Of a DNA stretch of 12,944 nucleotides, positions 6,265 to 12,779 are shown piece by piece. How positions within the stretch are numbered: the first letter of the stretch is position 1; each line of letters starts with the position of its first letter. The DNA is from DATHWB01 sp040902855 (GTDB taxonomy: Bacteria > Actinomycetota > Acidimicrobiia > Spongiisociales > ZC4RG35). Location: contig JBBDWN010000166.1 in assembly GCA_040902855.1 (NCBI GenBank), positions 1 through 12,944 of the forward strand, read 5' to 3'. Both the position numbers and the translations under genes were made by a program. The notes under the pieces were generated by a model, which saw only the letters and a list, made by a program, of their open reading frames with translations, was not told where the DNA came from and made no database searches.

Positions 6265-7298
6265 GCAGCGGACTTCACGACGTTGGTGAAGCGGGGGCCG
6301 GCGGGAATGGTGAGTTGGTCGGTGGTGCAGTCCCTCGCGTCCTTGTCCGGGCGCCACCGGTGAAATCGGGTGGCGTGGCGGAAACGGTTGCCTTCCAACT
6401 GGTCGTAGCTGACTTCGACGACCACGCCAGGCTCGACTGGTGTCCAGGACAGGTCCTTGCCCGCCGACCACCGACTCTCCCCGCCGGGCATCCGAACGTC
6501 ACCGGCGAAGGATTCCTCCGAGCGGAGGGACTCGAACTGGCGAAAAATCTCGCCGCGATCGTGATCTGAAAATCCCGAACAGTGCCCGATGAAGCCCAAC
6601 TCGCCGTTCTCGTCGTACAAGCCCAGGAGCAGTGACCCGATCGCCCCGCCGTCCTTGTGCTCGCGGTACCCGCCGACGACGCAGTCGACCGTTCGCCGAT
6701 GCTTGATCTTGATCATCGCCCGTTTGCCGTGGATGTATTTCAGGTCGAAATCCTTGACGATGATCCCGTCGCAGCCGGCGGACTCGAACTCGTCGAACCA
6801 CACCCTGGCGGTCTTCTCGTCGGTGGTCGACGGTGTGAGGTTCCATGGTGGCCCGAGGTCTGCGGCCAGCGCAACGAGCCGTTGCCGCCGTTCGGAGAAG
6901 GGACGCGAGCGAAGATCCTCGCCCCGCACCGCCAAGAGATCGAATGCCACCAACTCGGCCGGGATCTCGGCGGAGAGCCTTGCGATCCGGGATTCGGCCG
7001 GGTGCAGGCGGAGCTGGATGGAGTCGAAGCTGGTCACGTCGTCGACGACGACGACGATCTCGCCGTCGACGACCGTGTCAGGCGGCAACTGGTCGATGGC
7101 CGGGCACAACTCGGGAAAGTACCGCAGGAGGGGCCGCTGATTGCGGGAGTCGATGCGAGGCTCCGGGCTCGACCACGTCACCGAACGAAAGCCATCCCAC
7201 TTCGGCTCATAGGCGAATCCAGACCCTTGCGGCACTGGCCACTTCTCCGAGACCTTGGCCTCCATCGTTTCGATGGGAGGATCGAAAGGAACGGTCAT
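6252..7298 (-). CDS. ligC: ATP-dependent DNA ligase, LigC type
   Basis: A 348-residue ligase with adenylation and OB domains only, the LigC architecture; no polymerase or nuclease domain is fused. Nucleotidyltransferase motifs in order: I EPKWDGFR with AMP-accepting Lys33; III VVDGEIV (76-82); IIIa VAFDLLA (117-123); IV CDGIIVKD (176-183); V MIKIKH (195-200). The OB domain follows from VVGGYREHKDGGAIGS, ending in RHATRFHRWRPDKDARDC. The MTVPFDPPIETMEAK start fits the family and no ribosome site precedes it, so a leaderless message is likely. The last residues (TLG) and the TAG stop are encoded by the palindromic repeat. It seals nicks in ATP-dependent repair, probably with a polymerase such as the PolDom protein upstream in this window. 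No Ku gene is visible. Confidence 0.95.
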   Translation of the reverse strand: MTVPFDPPIETMEAKVSEKWPVPQGSGFAYEPKWDGFRSVTWSSPEPRIDSRNQRPLLRYFPELCPAIDQLPPDTVVDGEIVVVVDDVTSFDSIQLRLHPAESRIARLSAEIPAELVAFDLLAVRGEDLRSRPFSERRQRLVALAADLGPPWNLTPSTTDEKTARVWFDEFESAGCDGIIVKDFDLKYIHGKRAMIKIKHRRTVDCVVGGYREHKDGGAIGSLLLGLYDENGELGFIGHCSGFSDHDRGEIFRQFESLRSEESFAGDVRMPGGESRWSAGKDLSWTPVEPGVVVEVSYDQLEGNRFRHATRFHRWRPDKDARDCTTDQLTIPAGPRFTNVVKSAATLG

Positions 7299-7305
7299 GG
7301 CACGG

Positions 7306-7335
7306 ATTGTGCCAGCGCGATGGGGCTTCGGTCGA
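7306..7335 (-). promoter_or_regulatory. Possible leaderless promoter of the DNA ligase gene
   Basis: On the minus strand, CACAAT (7311-7306) ends 7 nt before the ligase ATG and TCGACC (7335-7330) lies 18 bp upstream of it, a plausible -10/-35 pair. With no Shine-Dalgarno before the start, this spacing would put transcription initiation at the ATG itself, as is common in actinobacteria. The region is shared with the divergent YihY-type gene, 59 bp away, for which only a weak CATCAT (7345-7350) is seen. Confidence 0.35.
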
Positions 7336-7357
7336 TCAGGCTGGCATCATCGGTGCG

Positions 7358-8464
7358 ATGCAGCCCACCGAAAGTCCGGCCCGGTCTCCGTTCCGTCTAC
7401 TCCTGGACATCCTCAAGACGGCAGCCAAGGAATTCGCGGAGGACAAGGCTGGCCGGCAAGCGGCGGCGTTGGCGTACTACACCCTGTTCTCGCTCGTCCC
7501 GCTGCTCTTTGTCGCGGTCGCCGTGACGGCGATCACGTTGGGGCCACCGCGGGATGCTCTGCCCCTCGACCCGGCGACAGGCACCGTCGCCTGTGACCGA
7601 GTGACAAACATTCCGATTGCCGTCGACTCGGATCGTCCTCTCGACCGTTTTGTCTCCCAGCTCGACGACGTGGCGGGGGAGAGCGTGAGCGATCCGGTCA
7701 GGGTCGTCATCTGCCAGGCGAGGGAGAACGCGGGGGCGTCCCTGTCGGTGGGTCTGGCCGTTGCCGCGTTCACCGCTTCCGGAATCTTTCTCCAGGTTCA
7801 GGGGGTTCTGAACTCGATATTCCATGCTCCCGCGGAGCGCGTGAAAGGTGTCGTGGCAGTGGTCCGGAAACGGCTCGTGGCTCTCGCCGCCGCCCTCGCC
7901 CTTGCCATCGTGGTCGTCGTCCCCGTCGTGGCAGTCGGGGCCATTCAGTTCCTGATCGATCTGCTCCCGATCGGGACGGCGTGGATGGCGATCCCCATCT
8001 CGCTGCTTGTGCCTGTCGTCTCGCTCGTTGTGCTCGTGGCGACGGTTGCCATCACGTTCCGGGTACTGACGCAGGCCGAGATCCCATGGCGGGCCGCTCG
8101 CCGCGGCGGGGCGGCGACTGCCCTCACCGGACTCCTCTCTGCCTTCCTCGTCGGTCAGTATCTCGGTTCCTTCGCATCAGGCTCCTCGACGTTCGGCGTC
8201 CTCGGCGGTCTGGCGATCCTGCTCTTCTTCTTCAATCTCATGTGGGTCGTCTATCTGTTCGGCGCCGAAGTCACGAAGGTCTATGCCGACTATCTCGAGT
8301 TCGGCGATGTGATGCCGCCACATCAGCGCGCCGAGTCGCGCTTTGTCGCCGAGGTCACGGAGTCGGTCGCCTCCGCCGCACGCAGGTCACCACCCGGAAC
8401 CGTCAACGCCAGCGTGTTCGCATTCTTGACCGGCCTCGCGATGGGTTGGCGTAGGAGAAAGTAG
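7358..8464 (+). CDS. YihY/UPF0761-type membrane protein
   Basis: A 368-residue polytopic membrane protein of the YihY family, once mislabelled ribonuclease BN; its biochemical function is not settled. The family opening AAALAYYTLFSLVPLLFVAV (35-54) is clear. Other segments lie at about 130-148, 170-200, 209-236, 252-275 and 281-302, with ILLFFFNLMWVVYLFGAEV (287-305) as a second family-like stretch. Unusually, the first two segments are separated by some 70 polar residues containing two cysteines (Cys79 and Cys119) that could form an extracytoplasmic disulfide. ATG at 7358 gives the normal short cytoplasmic N-terminus; there is no clear ribosome site. The stop TAG is part of the Shine-Dalgarno sequence of the Mo-hydroxylase gene, so the two are probably co-transcribed, though a functional link is unproven. 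Confidence 0.93.
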   Translation: MQPTESPARSPFRLLLDILKTAAKEFAEDKAGRQAAALAYYTLFSLVPLLFVAVAVTAITLGPPRDALPLDPATGTVACDRVTNIPIAVDSDRPLDRFVSQLDDVAGESVSDPVRVVICQARENAGASLSVGLAVAAFTASGIFLQVQGVLNSIFHAPAERVKGVVAVVRKRLVALAAALALAIVVVVPVVAVGAIQFLIDLLPIGTAWMAIPISLLVPVVSLVVLVATVAITFRVLTQAEIPWRAARRGGAATALTGLLSAFLVGQYLGSFASGSSTFGVLGGLAILLFFFNLMWVVYLFGAEVTKVYADYLEFGDVMPPHQRAESRFVAEVTESVASAARRSPPGTVNASVFAFLTGLAMGWRRRK

Positions 8465-8470
8465 GAGCTG

Positions 8471-11110
8471 ATGAGTCGCCTCGTGTTCCGTGTGAACGGT
8501 GAGCCAGTCGACATCGACGCGACCGCCACCACCGCGGTCGATGTGCTCCGGAACGACCTCAGGCTCACCGGGACCAAGCTGGTGTGCGGGACCGGCAGTT
8601 GCGGAGCGTGTGTGATCCAGGTCGACGGTGTACCGGTTGCATCGTGCCTTCTCCCGATCGAGGATCTCGACGACGCCTCTGTGACCACGATCGAGGGGCT
8701 CGCCGGCGGGAGCGCCCATCCGATCCAGCGTGCCTTCGCCGCGCACGACGGGCTGCAGTGCGGGTTCTGCACGCCCGGCTTCGTCATGGAGGCCGCCGCC
8801 TTCCACGACGCCTGGCGGGCGACGAAAGGCATGGAGCGTCCCGCTTCGGACGAGGTCGCCAGGGCGCTCGCCGGACACCTGTGCCGCTGCGGCGCTTACC
8901 CCGGGATCGTCGCTGCCGTGCAGGCCGCCTGTGAAGGCCGGCACGACACCGGTCCGATCACCGGTCCGCGTGTCGAGGCAGAGGAGAAGGTCACCGGACG
9001 TGCCCGGTTCACCGTCGATGTCACCGTGCCGGACATGCTCCACGCTCGAATTGTCAGGTCGCCGCTCGCCCATGCCGAACTGGTGGACGTCGACGCCAGT
9101 GAGGCGATCGCCATGCCAGGCGTGGAAGGATTCGTCCTGCTCCCACTGCCAGACGGGAGGATCCGGTTCGTTGGCGAAGGGTTCGCGGCCGTGGCCGCGG
9201 TCGACGAGCCCACCGCCCGTCGTGCAGCCGACGCCGTGGTGGCTCGTTTCATCGAGCTCCCGCCGGTGGTGGGGATCGATGCTGCGCTTGCCGAGGATGC
9301 TCCAGACCTGCACGGGCGTGGTTGGACCCCGCCGAACTCCAGTGAGGGTCCGCCGCTGCCGAACCTTCGCCGAGGCAATCTGCGCGGTCCGGTGTCGGTC
9401 GGCTCGCTCCATCGATTCCGGGCGCGGAAGGCTGTCAGGGACTCAGAGGATGACCCGCTTCTCGTCGATCAGCGTTGGGATTTCCCGGCCCAGGTCCACA
9501 CCGCGCTCGAGTCACACGCCTGCGTGGCGAACTGGACGCCCGATGGTTTGACGGTCCACGTCTCGACCCAGAACGTCTCGGCGTTGCGCCAGTCGATCGC
9601 GAAGCGGTTTGGATTGGACGTAGAACTCGTCTCCGTCATCGCAGACCATGTCGGTGGCGGATTCGGGGCGAAGCAGGGCTTCAACGAGGAAACGATCGTG
9701 GCCATCGAACTGTCGAGGGCGACGGGCCGTCCCGTGCGGCTCGTGTTCGATCGGCATGAGGAGTTGGAGGTCGCCGGGTACCGACCTGGTGCTCGAGTGG
9801 CCATATCCCTGGCGGGACGAGCCGACGGCTCGGTCGCTGGTTTCACCTCCACGTCACATGCTGACGGGGGCGCTTCTGCTGGCCAGCTGATCGCCGTTTT
9901 GCAGCGTCTCGTGTATCCGGGCGCGCCCCGGTCGCTGCTGGACTACGACGTGCTCACGAATGCGCCGCCAGGACGCGCCATGCGCGCCCCAGGGGCACCA
10001 CTGGCGTTGGCCGCCATCGAAGGCGCGGTCGACGAGTACGCGCTCCGTTTGGGGCGTGACCCGATCGAGTTGCGGCGGTCCTGGGAGGAGAGCGAGGCTG
10101 TCTTGCGCTTGTACGACTGGGTCGAGTCGCGCCCGCTGTGGCGCGATCGTCCCGACTCGGGCCGGGGCCGCGTGCGGCGGGCGGTGGGGGTCGCGTTCGG
10201 CGTGTGGGTGTACTTCTATGACCCAGACACACTCGTCGAGGTCCGTTCCACCGACTCAGGCTTCACCGTCACCACCGGGAGTCAGGACATGGGGAACGGG
10301 ACGAGAAGCTCGCTGGCCCGAGCGGTGTCCGGGGCCCTCGGCGTGGACATCGGGATGGTGACGGCCGAGATCGGCCGATCGGGGCTCTGGGGTCCTGGGT
10401 CCGCGGGAAGCCGCACCACTACGTCGGTGTTTCCGACCGCCAGCGCTGTGGCTCACTCGCTCGCTCTACGGTTGGTGGATCGTGTCCGCGACGACCTTGG
10501 CATGGATGGGGCGGATCTCGTTGACGGCGGCGTGTCGCATGCCGGGGAGTTCATCCCTTGGGCGGACCTGCTCCCACGCCTCGATCCGGTCATCGAAGTG
10601 GGTGGCCGCCCGTCCGATACGCGTCGACCACTGACCCCATTCTCGATCGAAGGGCTGCGACTGGGCGTCGGGCTCACACGCTCGGCCCATATCGCCTATG
10701 TGTCTGTCGATACGAAGACCGGGCGCATTCAGCCGGTCTCGGTCGAGTCCGCCCTTGCCTTCGGTGCGGTCCATGTCCCGGAACTGGCCACCAGCCAGGT
10801 GCACGGCGCGGTGGTCCAGGCCCTCGGCTACGCCTTGTACGAGGAGCGGCTTCTCGATCCAGTGACCGGTCTCAACATCACCACCAACCTGGATCAATAC
10901 CGCATTCCCGGCATCGCCGACATGCCCGGGGTCGTCGTCGAGTTTCTCGAAGGCGGCTTCGAGCATTCTGCGAGTCGCAGTGCGGGCATGTCCGAATTGG
11001 CGACCGCCGCCGTACCTGCCGCCATCGCCAACGCCGTCTCACGGGCTGTCGGCCATCGGTTCACTCGACTTCCGATCCGTCCCGAGCACGTCGTCGAGGC
11101 GATGAGATGA
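8471..11110 (+). CDS. Xanthine dehydrogenase-family molybdenum hydroxylase, fused [2Fe-2S] and molybdopterin subunits
   Basis: An 879-residue fusion. Residues 1-155 are the iron-sulfur subunit: CGTGSCGAC with Cys39/44/47 and Cys59 for the plant-type cluster, then CGFC (97-100) and CRC (138-140) for the second. Residues from about 163 (TGPRVEAEEKVTGRARFTVD) form the molybdopterin subunit: HVGGGFGAK (393-401), RAMRAPGAP (502-510), TGSQDMGNGT (602-611), GSAGSRTTT (643-651), and GMSE with the expected catalytic Glu842 near the end. All cluster and active-site positions checked are present. There is no Tat or Sec signal, so it is likely cytoplasmic. AGGAG lies 3 nt before the ATG, and the FAD subunit overlaps its stop. 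Family members hydroxylate purines, aldehydes or N-heterocycles, or oxidise CO; the CO-dehydrogenase active-site Cys loop was not found. Substrate cannot be assigned. Confidence 0.95.
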   Translation: MSRLVFRVNGEPVDIDATATTAVDVLRNDLRLTGTKLVCGTGSCGACVIQVDGVPVASCLLPIEDLDDASVTTIEGLAGGSAHPIQRAFAAHDGLQCGFCTPGFVMEAAAFHDAWRATKGMERPASDEVARALAGHLCRCGAYPGIVAAVQAACEGRHDTGPITGPRVEAEEKVTGRARFTVDVTVPDMLHARIVRSPLAHAELVDVDASEAIAMPGVEGFVLLPLPDGRIRFVGEGFAAVAAVDEPTARRAADAVVARFIELPPVVGIDAALAEDAPDLHGRGWTPPNSSEGPPLPNLRRGNLRGPVSVGSLHRFRARKAVRDSEDDPLLVDQRWDFPAQVHTALESHACVANWTPDGLTVHVSTQNVSALRQSIAKRFGLDVELVSVIADHVGGGFGAKQGFNEETIVAIELSRATGRPVRLVFDRHEELEVAGYRPGARVAISLAGRADGSVAGFTSTSHADGGASAGQLIAVLQRLVYPGAPRSLLDYDVLTNAPPGRAMRAPGAPLALAAIEGAVDEYALRLGRDPIELRRSWEESEAVLRLYDWVESRPLWRDRPDSGRGRVRRAVGVAFGVWVYFYDPDTLVEVRSTDSGFTVTTGSQDMGNGTRSSLARAVSGALGVDIGMVTAEIGRSGLWGPGSAGSRTTTSVFPTASAVAHSLALRLVDRVRDDLGMDGADLVDGGVSHAGEFIPWADLLPRLDPVIEVGGRPSDTRRPLTPFSIEGLRLGVGLTRSAHIAYVSVDTKTGRIQPVSVESALAFGAVHVPELATSQVHGAVVQALGYALYEERLLDPVTGLNITTNLDQYRIPGIADMPGVVVEFLEGGFEHSASRSAGMSELATAAVPAAIANAVSRAVGHRFTRLPIRPEHVVEAMR

Positions 11111-12075
11111 CGGTGATCCACCCCCGCACTCTCGAGGAGGCCGTCTCGTATGTCGGGGAGTATCGGGCGGGAGGAACCGACGTCGAGGCTCGTCGGCGCA
11201 TCGGACTGACCCAGGACGTGACGATCGACCTCCGGAATATTGCCGCGATCCGTGGGGTGGAACGCTCGGCGGAAGGGACTCGCATCGGTGCGATGACCCG
11301 AGTCACCACTATTGCGACCGAGTTGGCCGGTAGGTATCCGCCGCTGGCGATGACGGCGGCGTCGCTCGCCAACCCTCACACCAGGGCGGCCGGGACCCTG
11401 GGCGGCAATCTGCTCCAACAGACCCGCTGCTGGTACTACCGGACCGGTGACGTCGAATGCTTCAAGACCGGAGCGGACGGGTGTCCCGCCCGCAGCGGTA
11501 TCCATCACTTCGGCAACATCTTCGACACGAGTTCTTGCGTCGCTCCCCATCCTTCGTCGCTGGGGATGGCGCTCATGCTGTACGACGCCCAAGTCGAGGT
11601 CCATCCACGCGGCGTACTTCCGATCGCCGATCTCTACGACGCGGTGGATCCGACCGCTGAGCACACACTCGGCAGCGGCGAGATCGTCACGTCTGTATTG
11701 CTCCCGCCCCCGGTCGAGGGCGAGCGGGGCGCGTATTGGAGGGCAACGGCTCGGTCGCTGGCGGAGTGGCCGCTCGTCGAGGCTGCATGTCGGCTGCTGG
11801 TCGAGGGCGATCGGATCACCGACGCGCGGGTTGCCGTAGGCGGAGTCGGCCCTGTGCCGCGACGTCTGCCCGCGGTCGAGGAGCGTTTGCAGGGCGCCGC
11901 AGTGAACGATGAGTCACTCTCAGCCGCCGCGGCATACGCTGCCACAGGCGCCCGACCTGCACCGCAGGCCTCTTACAAGGTCGGCCTTCTCGAAGCGGCC
12001 GTCGGCGAGGTGCTCGAGAGGGCGGTTGCCGGAGTGGATTCCTCGGAGTTGGCCATGCACGAGCGTCCGCTGTGA
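11107..12075 (+). CDS. FAD-binding subunit of the molybdenum hydroxylase, with four extra cysteines
   Basis: A 322-residue subunit of the XdhB/CoxM type. YRAGGTDVEAR (19-29) and AGTLGGNLLQQ (95-105) are the two FAD pyrophosphate-binding loops, and the C-terminal CO-dehydrogenase-flavoprotein-like domain starts around YWRATARSLAEWPLV (210-224). Between them, TRCWYYR, VECFK, DGCPA and SSCVAPHPS supply Cys108, Cys118, Cys126 and Cys144. The same arrangement occurs in E. coli PaoB (YagS) and in 4-hydroxybenzoyl-CoA reductase, where the cysteines bind an additional [4Fe-4S] cluster. ATG at 11107 overlaps the stop of the preceding gene (ATGA), so the two are translated together. It passes electrons between the iron-sulfur clusters and an external acceptor. 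This favours an aldehyde- or aromatic-oxidising enzyme over classic xanthine dehydrogenase, by inference. Confidence 0.94.
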   Translation: MTVIHPRTLEEAVSYVGEYRAGGTDVEARRRIGLTQDVTIDLRNIAAIRGVERSAEGTRIGAMTRVTTIATELAGRYPPLAMTAASLANPHTRAAGTLGGNLLQQTRCWYYRTGDVECFKTGADGCPARSGIHHFGNIFDTSSCVAPHPSSLGMALMLYDAQVEVHPRGVLPIADLYDAVDPTAEHTLGSGEIVTSVLLPPPVEGERGAYWRATARSLAEWPLVEAACRLLVEGDRITDARVAVGGVGPVPRRLPAVEERLQGAAVNDESLSAAAAYAATGARPAPQASYKVGLLEAAVGEVLERAVAGVDSSELAMHERPL

Positions 12076-12104
12076 CGGCTTGCGCCGGAGGGAGGCACAG
12101 CCGA

Positions 12105-12119
12105 TAGGCTGAGACCCGT
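12105..12119 (+). promoter_or_regulatory. Possible -10 element and leaderless start for the 185-aa gene
   Basis: TAGGCT (12105-12110) fits the actinobacterial TANNNT -10 pattern and ends 9 nt before the ATG at 12120, with TTGCGC (12080-12085) a loose -35 candidate 19 bp further up. No Shine-Dalgarno lies close to the ATG; GGAGGG at 12087-12092 is too far away. The message may therefore start at or next to the ATG, separately from the Mo-hydroxylase operon. Confidence 0.35.
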
Positions 12120-12677
12120 ATGGCAATCGACATCGCCGGCTTCGTGGCCGACCTCAAAGAACACGCAATCGAACACGGTTTTCACGTCCACGACGAGCGG
12201 CACTTCGTCGAGACGTACTCCCTGCGCCAGTCGTGGGAGATCGACGTGCATCCGGAAGAGGCCTGCAACGGCCCGATCGACCTGCACCTCTCGCTCGACG
12301 TCGACCCCAGGGTCCTCCTCGGTTTCGTCGATCATCTCGAGGGTCTCGACGACGAATTCGCCGAGCCCGAAGACGAGTGGCAGCTCAAGCTGTTCTTCAA
12401 CTGGGGCATCCCGCCGCTGTCGCATCCCCCCGATCTGCTCGTTCTCGCCACCGACCTGGCCGGGATCGGCGGGACAGACGTCCCCGTCGAGGTTTCGGCG
12501 ATCGACTCGTTCGCAGCCGTCACCGACGCCCCGGAGCGCCGACTGCAGCTGGTGGGGACCACCGACGTCTCGCTGGCGTCGATGATCATGGGTCGCGAGC
12601 AGTTGTGCAGCGCACTCGATCGCGCCAAGGACGTCAGCCTCTACCTCCTGGACCGCATGGCCTCCTGGATGGAGTAG
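12120..12677 (+). CDS. Hypothetical acidic protein (185 aa)
   Basis: A 185-residue cytoplasmic protein with no signal peptide or membrane segment. It is rich in Asp, Glu and His, with an acidic middle (DHLEGLDDEFAEPEDEW, 71-87). Hydrophobic strands alternate with it (IDLHLSLDV, QLKLFFNWG), and a C-terminal helix carries the tail LCSALDRAKDVSLYLLDRMA. Two halves can be made out: an alpha/beta part up to about 95, and a second part from the PPLSHPPDLLVLATDL segment. I recognise no catalytic motif or family. The frame is well defined, with ATG at 12120, a leaderless-type -10 and codon use like its neighbours. It lies 44 bp after the FAD subunit gene, so it could be part of that operon or independent. 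Function is unknown. Confidence 0.8.
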   Translation: MAIDIAGFVADLKEHAIEHGFHVHDERHFVETYSLRQSWEIDVHPEEACNGPIDLHLSLDVDPRVLLGFVDHLEGLDDEFAEPEDEWQLKLFFNWGIPPLSHPPDLLVLATDLAGIGGTDVPVEVSAIDSFAAVTDAPERRLQLVGTTDVSLASMIMGREQLCSALDRAKDVSLYLLDRMASWME

Positions 12678-12686
12678 TTCCGCTGC

Positions 12687-12769
12687 TTCCGCGGGCTCGA
12701 TCGGACGTGGGGATCCGATCTAACCCTGGGTTTGTTCGGACGCATGCGTCCGATCCGGCCCGCTGAAGG
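12687..12769. repeat. Palindromic intergenic repeat element, locus 2
   Basis: An 83-bp element between converging genes, related to the one at 6148-6264. Positions 12687-12732 align without gaps to 6219-6264 at 39 of 46 positions, and 12723-12769 align to 6148-6194 at 38 of 47. The two segments appear in the opposite order and share the junction TAACCCTGGGTT, as expected if the family is a periodic array of palindromic modules. It contains a hairpin with arms GATCGGA / TCCGATC (12699-12705 and 12714-12720) and a perfect 18-bp palindrome at 12736-12753. It begins 9 bp after the stop of the 185-aa gene. Confidence 0.8.
12736..12753. terminator. Perfect palindrome, possible bidirectional terminator
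   Basis: TCGGACGCATGCGTCCGA is an 18-bp perfect palindrome that can fold as a 7-bp stem with a CATG loop on either strand. It lies 58 bp after one stop codon and 26 bp before the stop of the converging gene, which is where a shared terminator would be expected. There is no T-tract, so intrinsic termination is not assured; it is also part of the repeat family. Confidence 0.3.
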
Positions 12770-12779
12770 TGGAGCGGAG

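Noticed and set aside
6100..6471. An N-terminal extension of proC reading through the repeat element
   Set aside because: A strong ribosome site precedes ATG 6099, and the upstream residues are Arg/Pro-rich repeat translation not found in ProC proteins.
7358..8464. Ribonuclease BN
   Set aside because: The YihY family was once given this name, but the real RNase BN is a different, soluble metallo-beta-lactamase protein; this one is a polytopic membrane protein.
8387..9412. A 341-codon minus-strand frame opposite the Mo-hydroxylase start
   Set aside because: It shows no recognisable motif and is rich in Arg/Gly/His; the plus strand encodes an intact iron-sulfur domain here.
8471..11110. Carbon monoxide dehydrogenase large subunit (CoxL)
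   Set aside because: I could not find the active-site cysteine loop of form I CO dehydrogenase, and the four extra cysteines in the FAD subunit point to PaoB/HcrB-like relatives.
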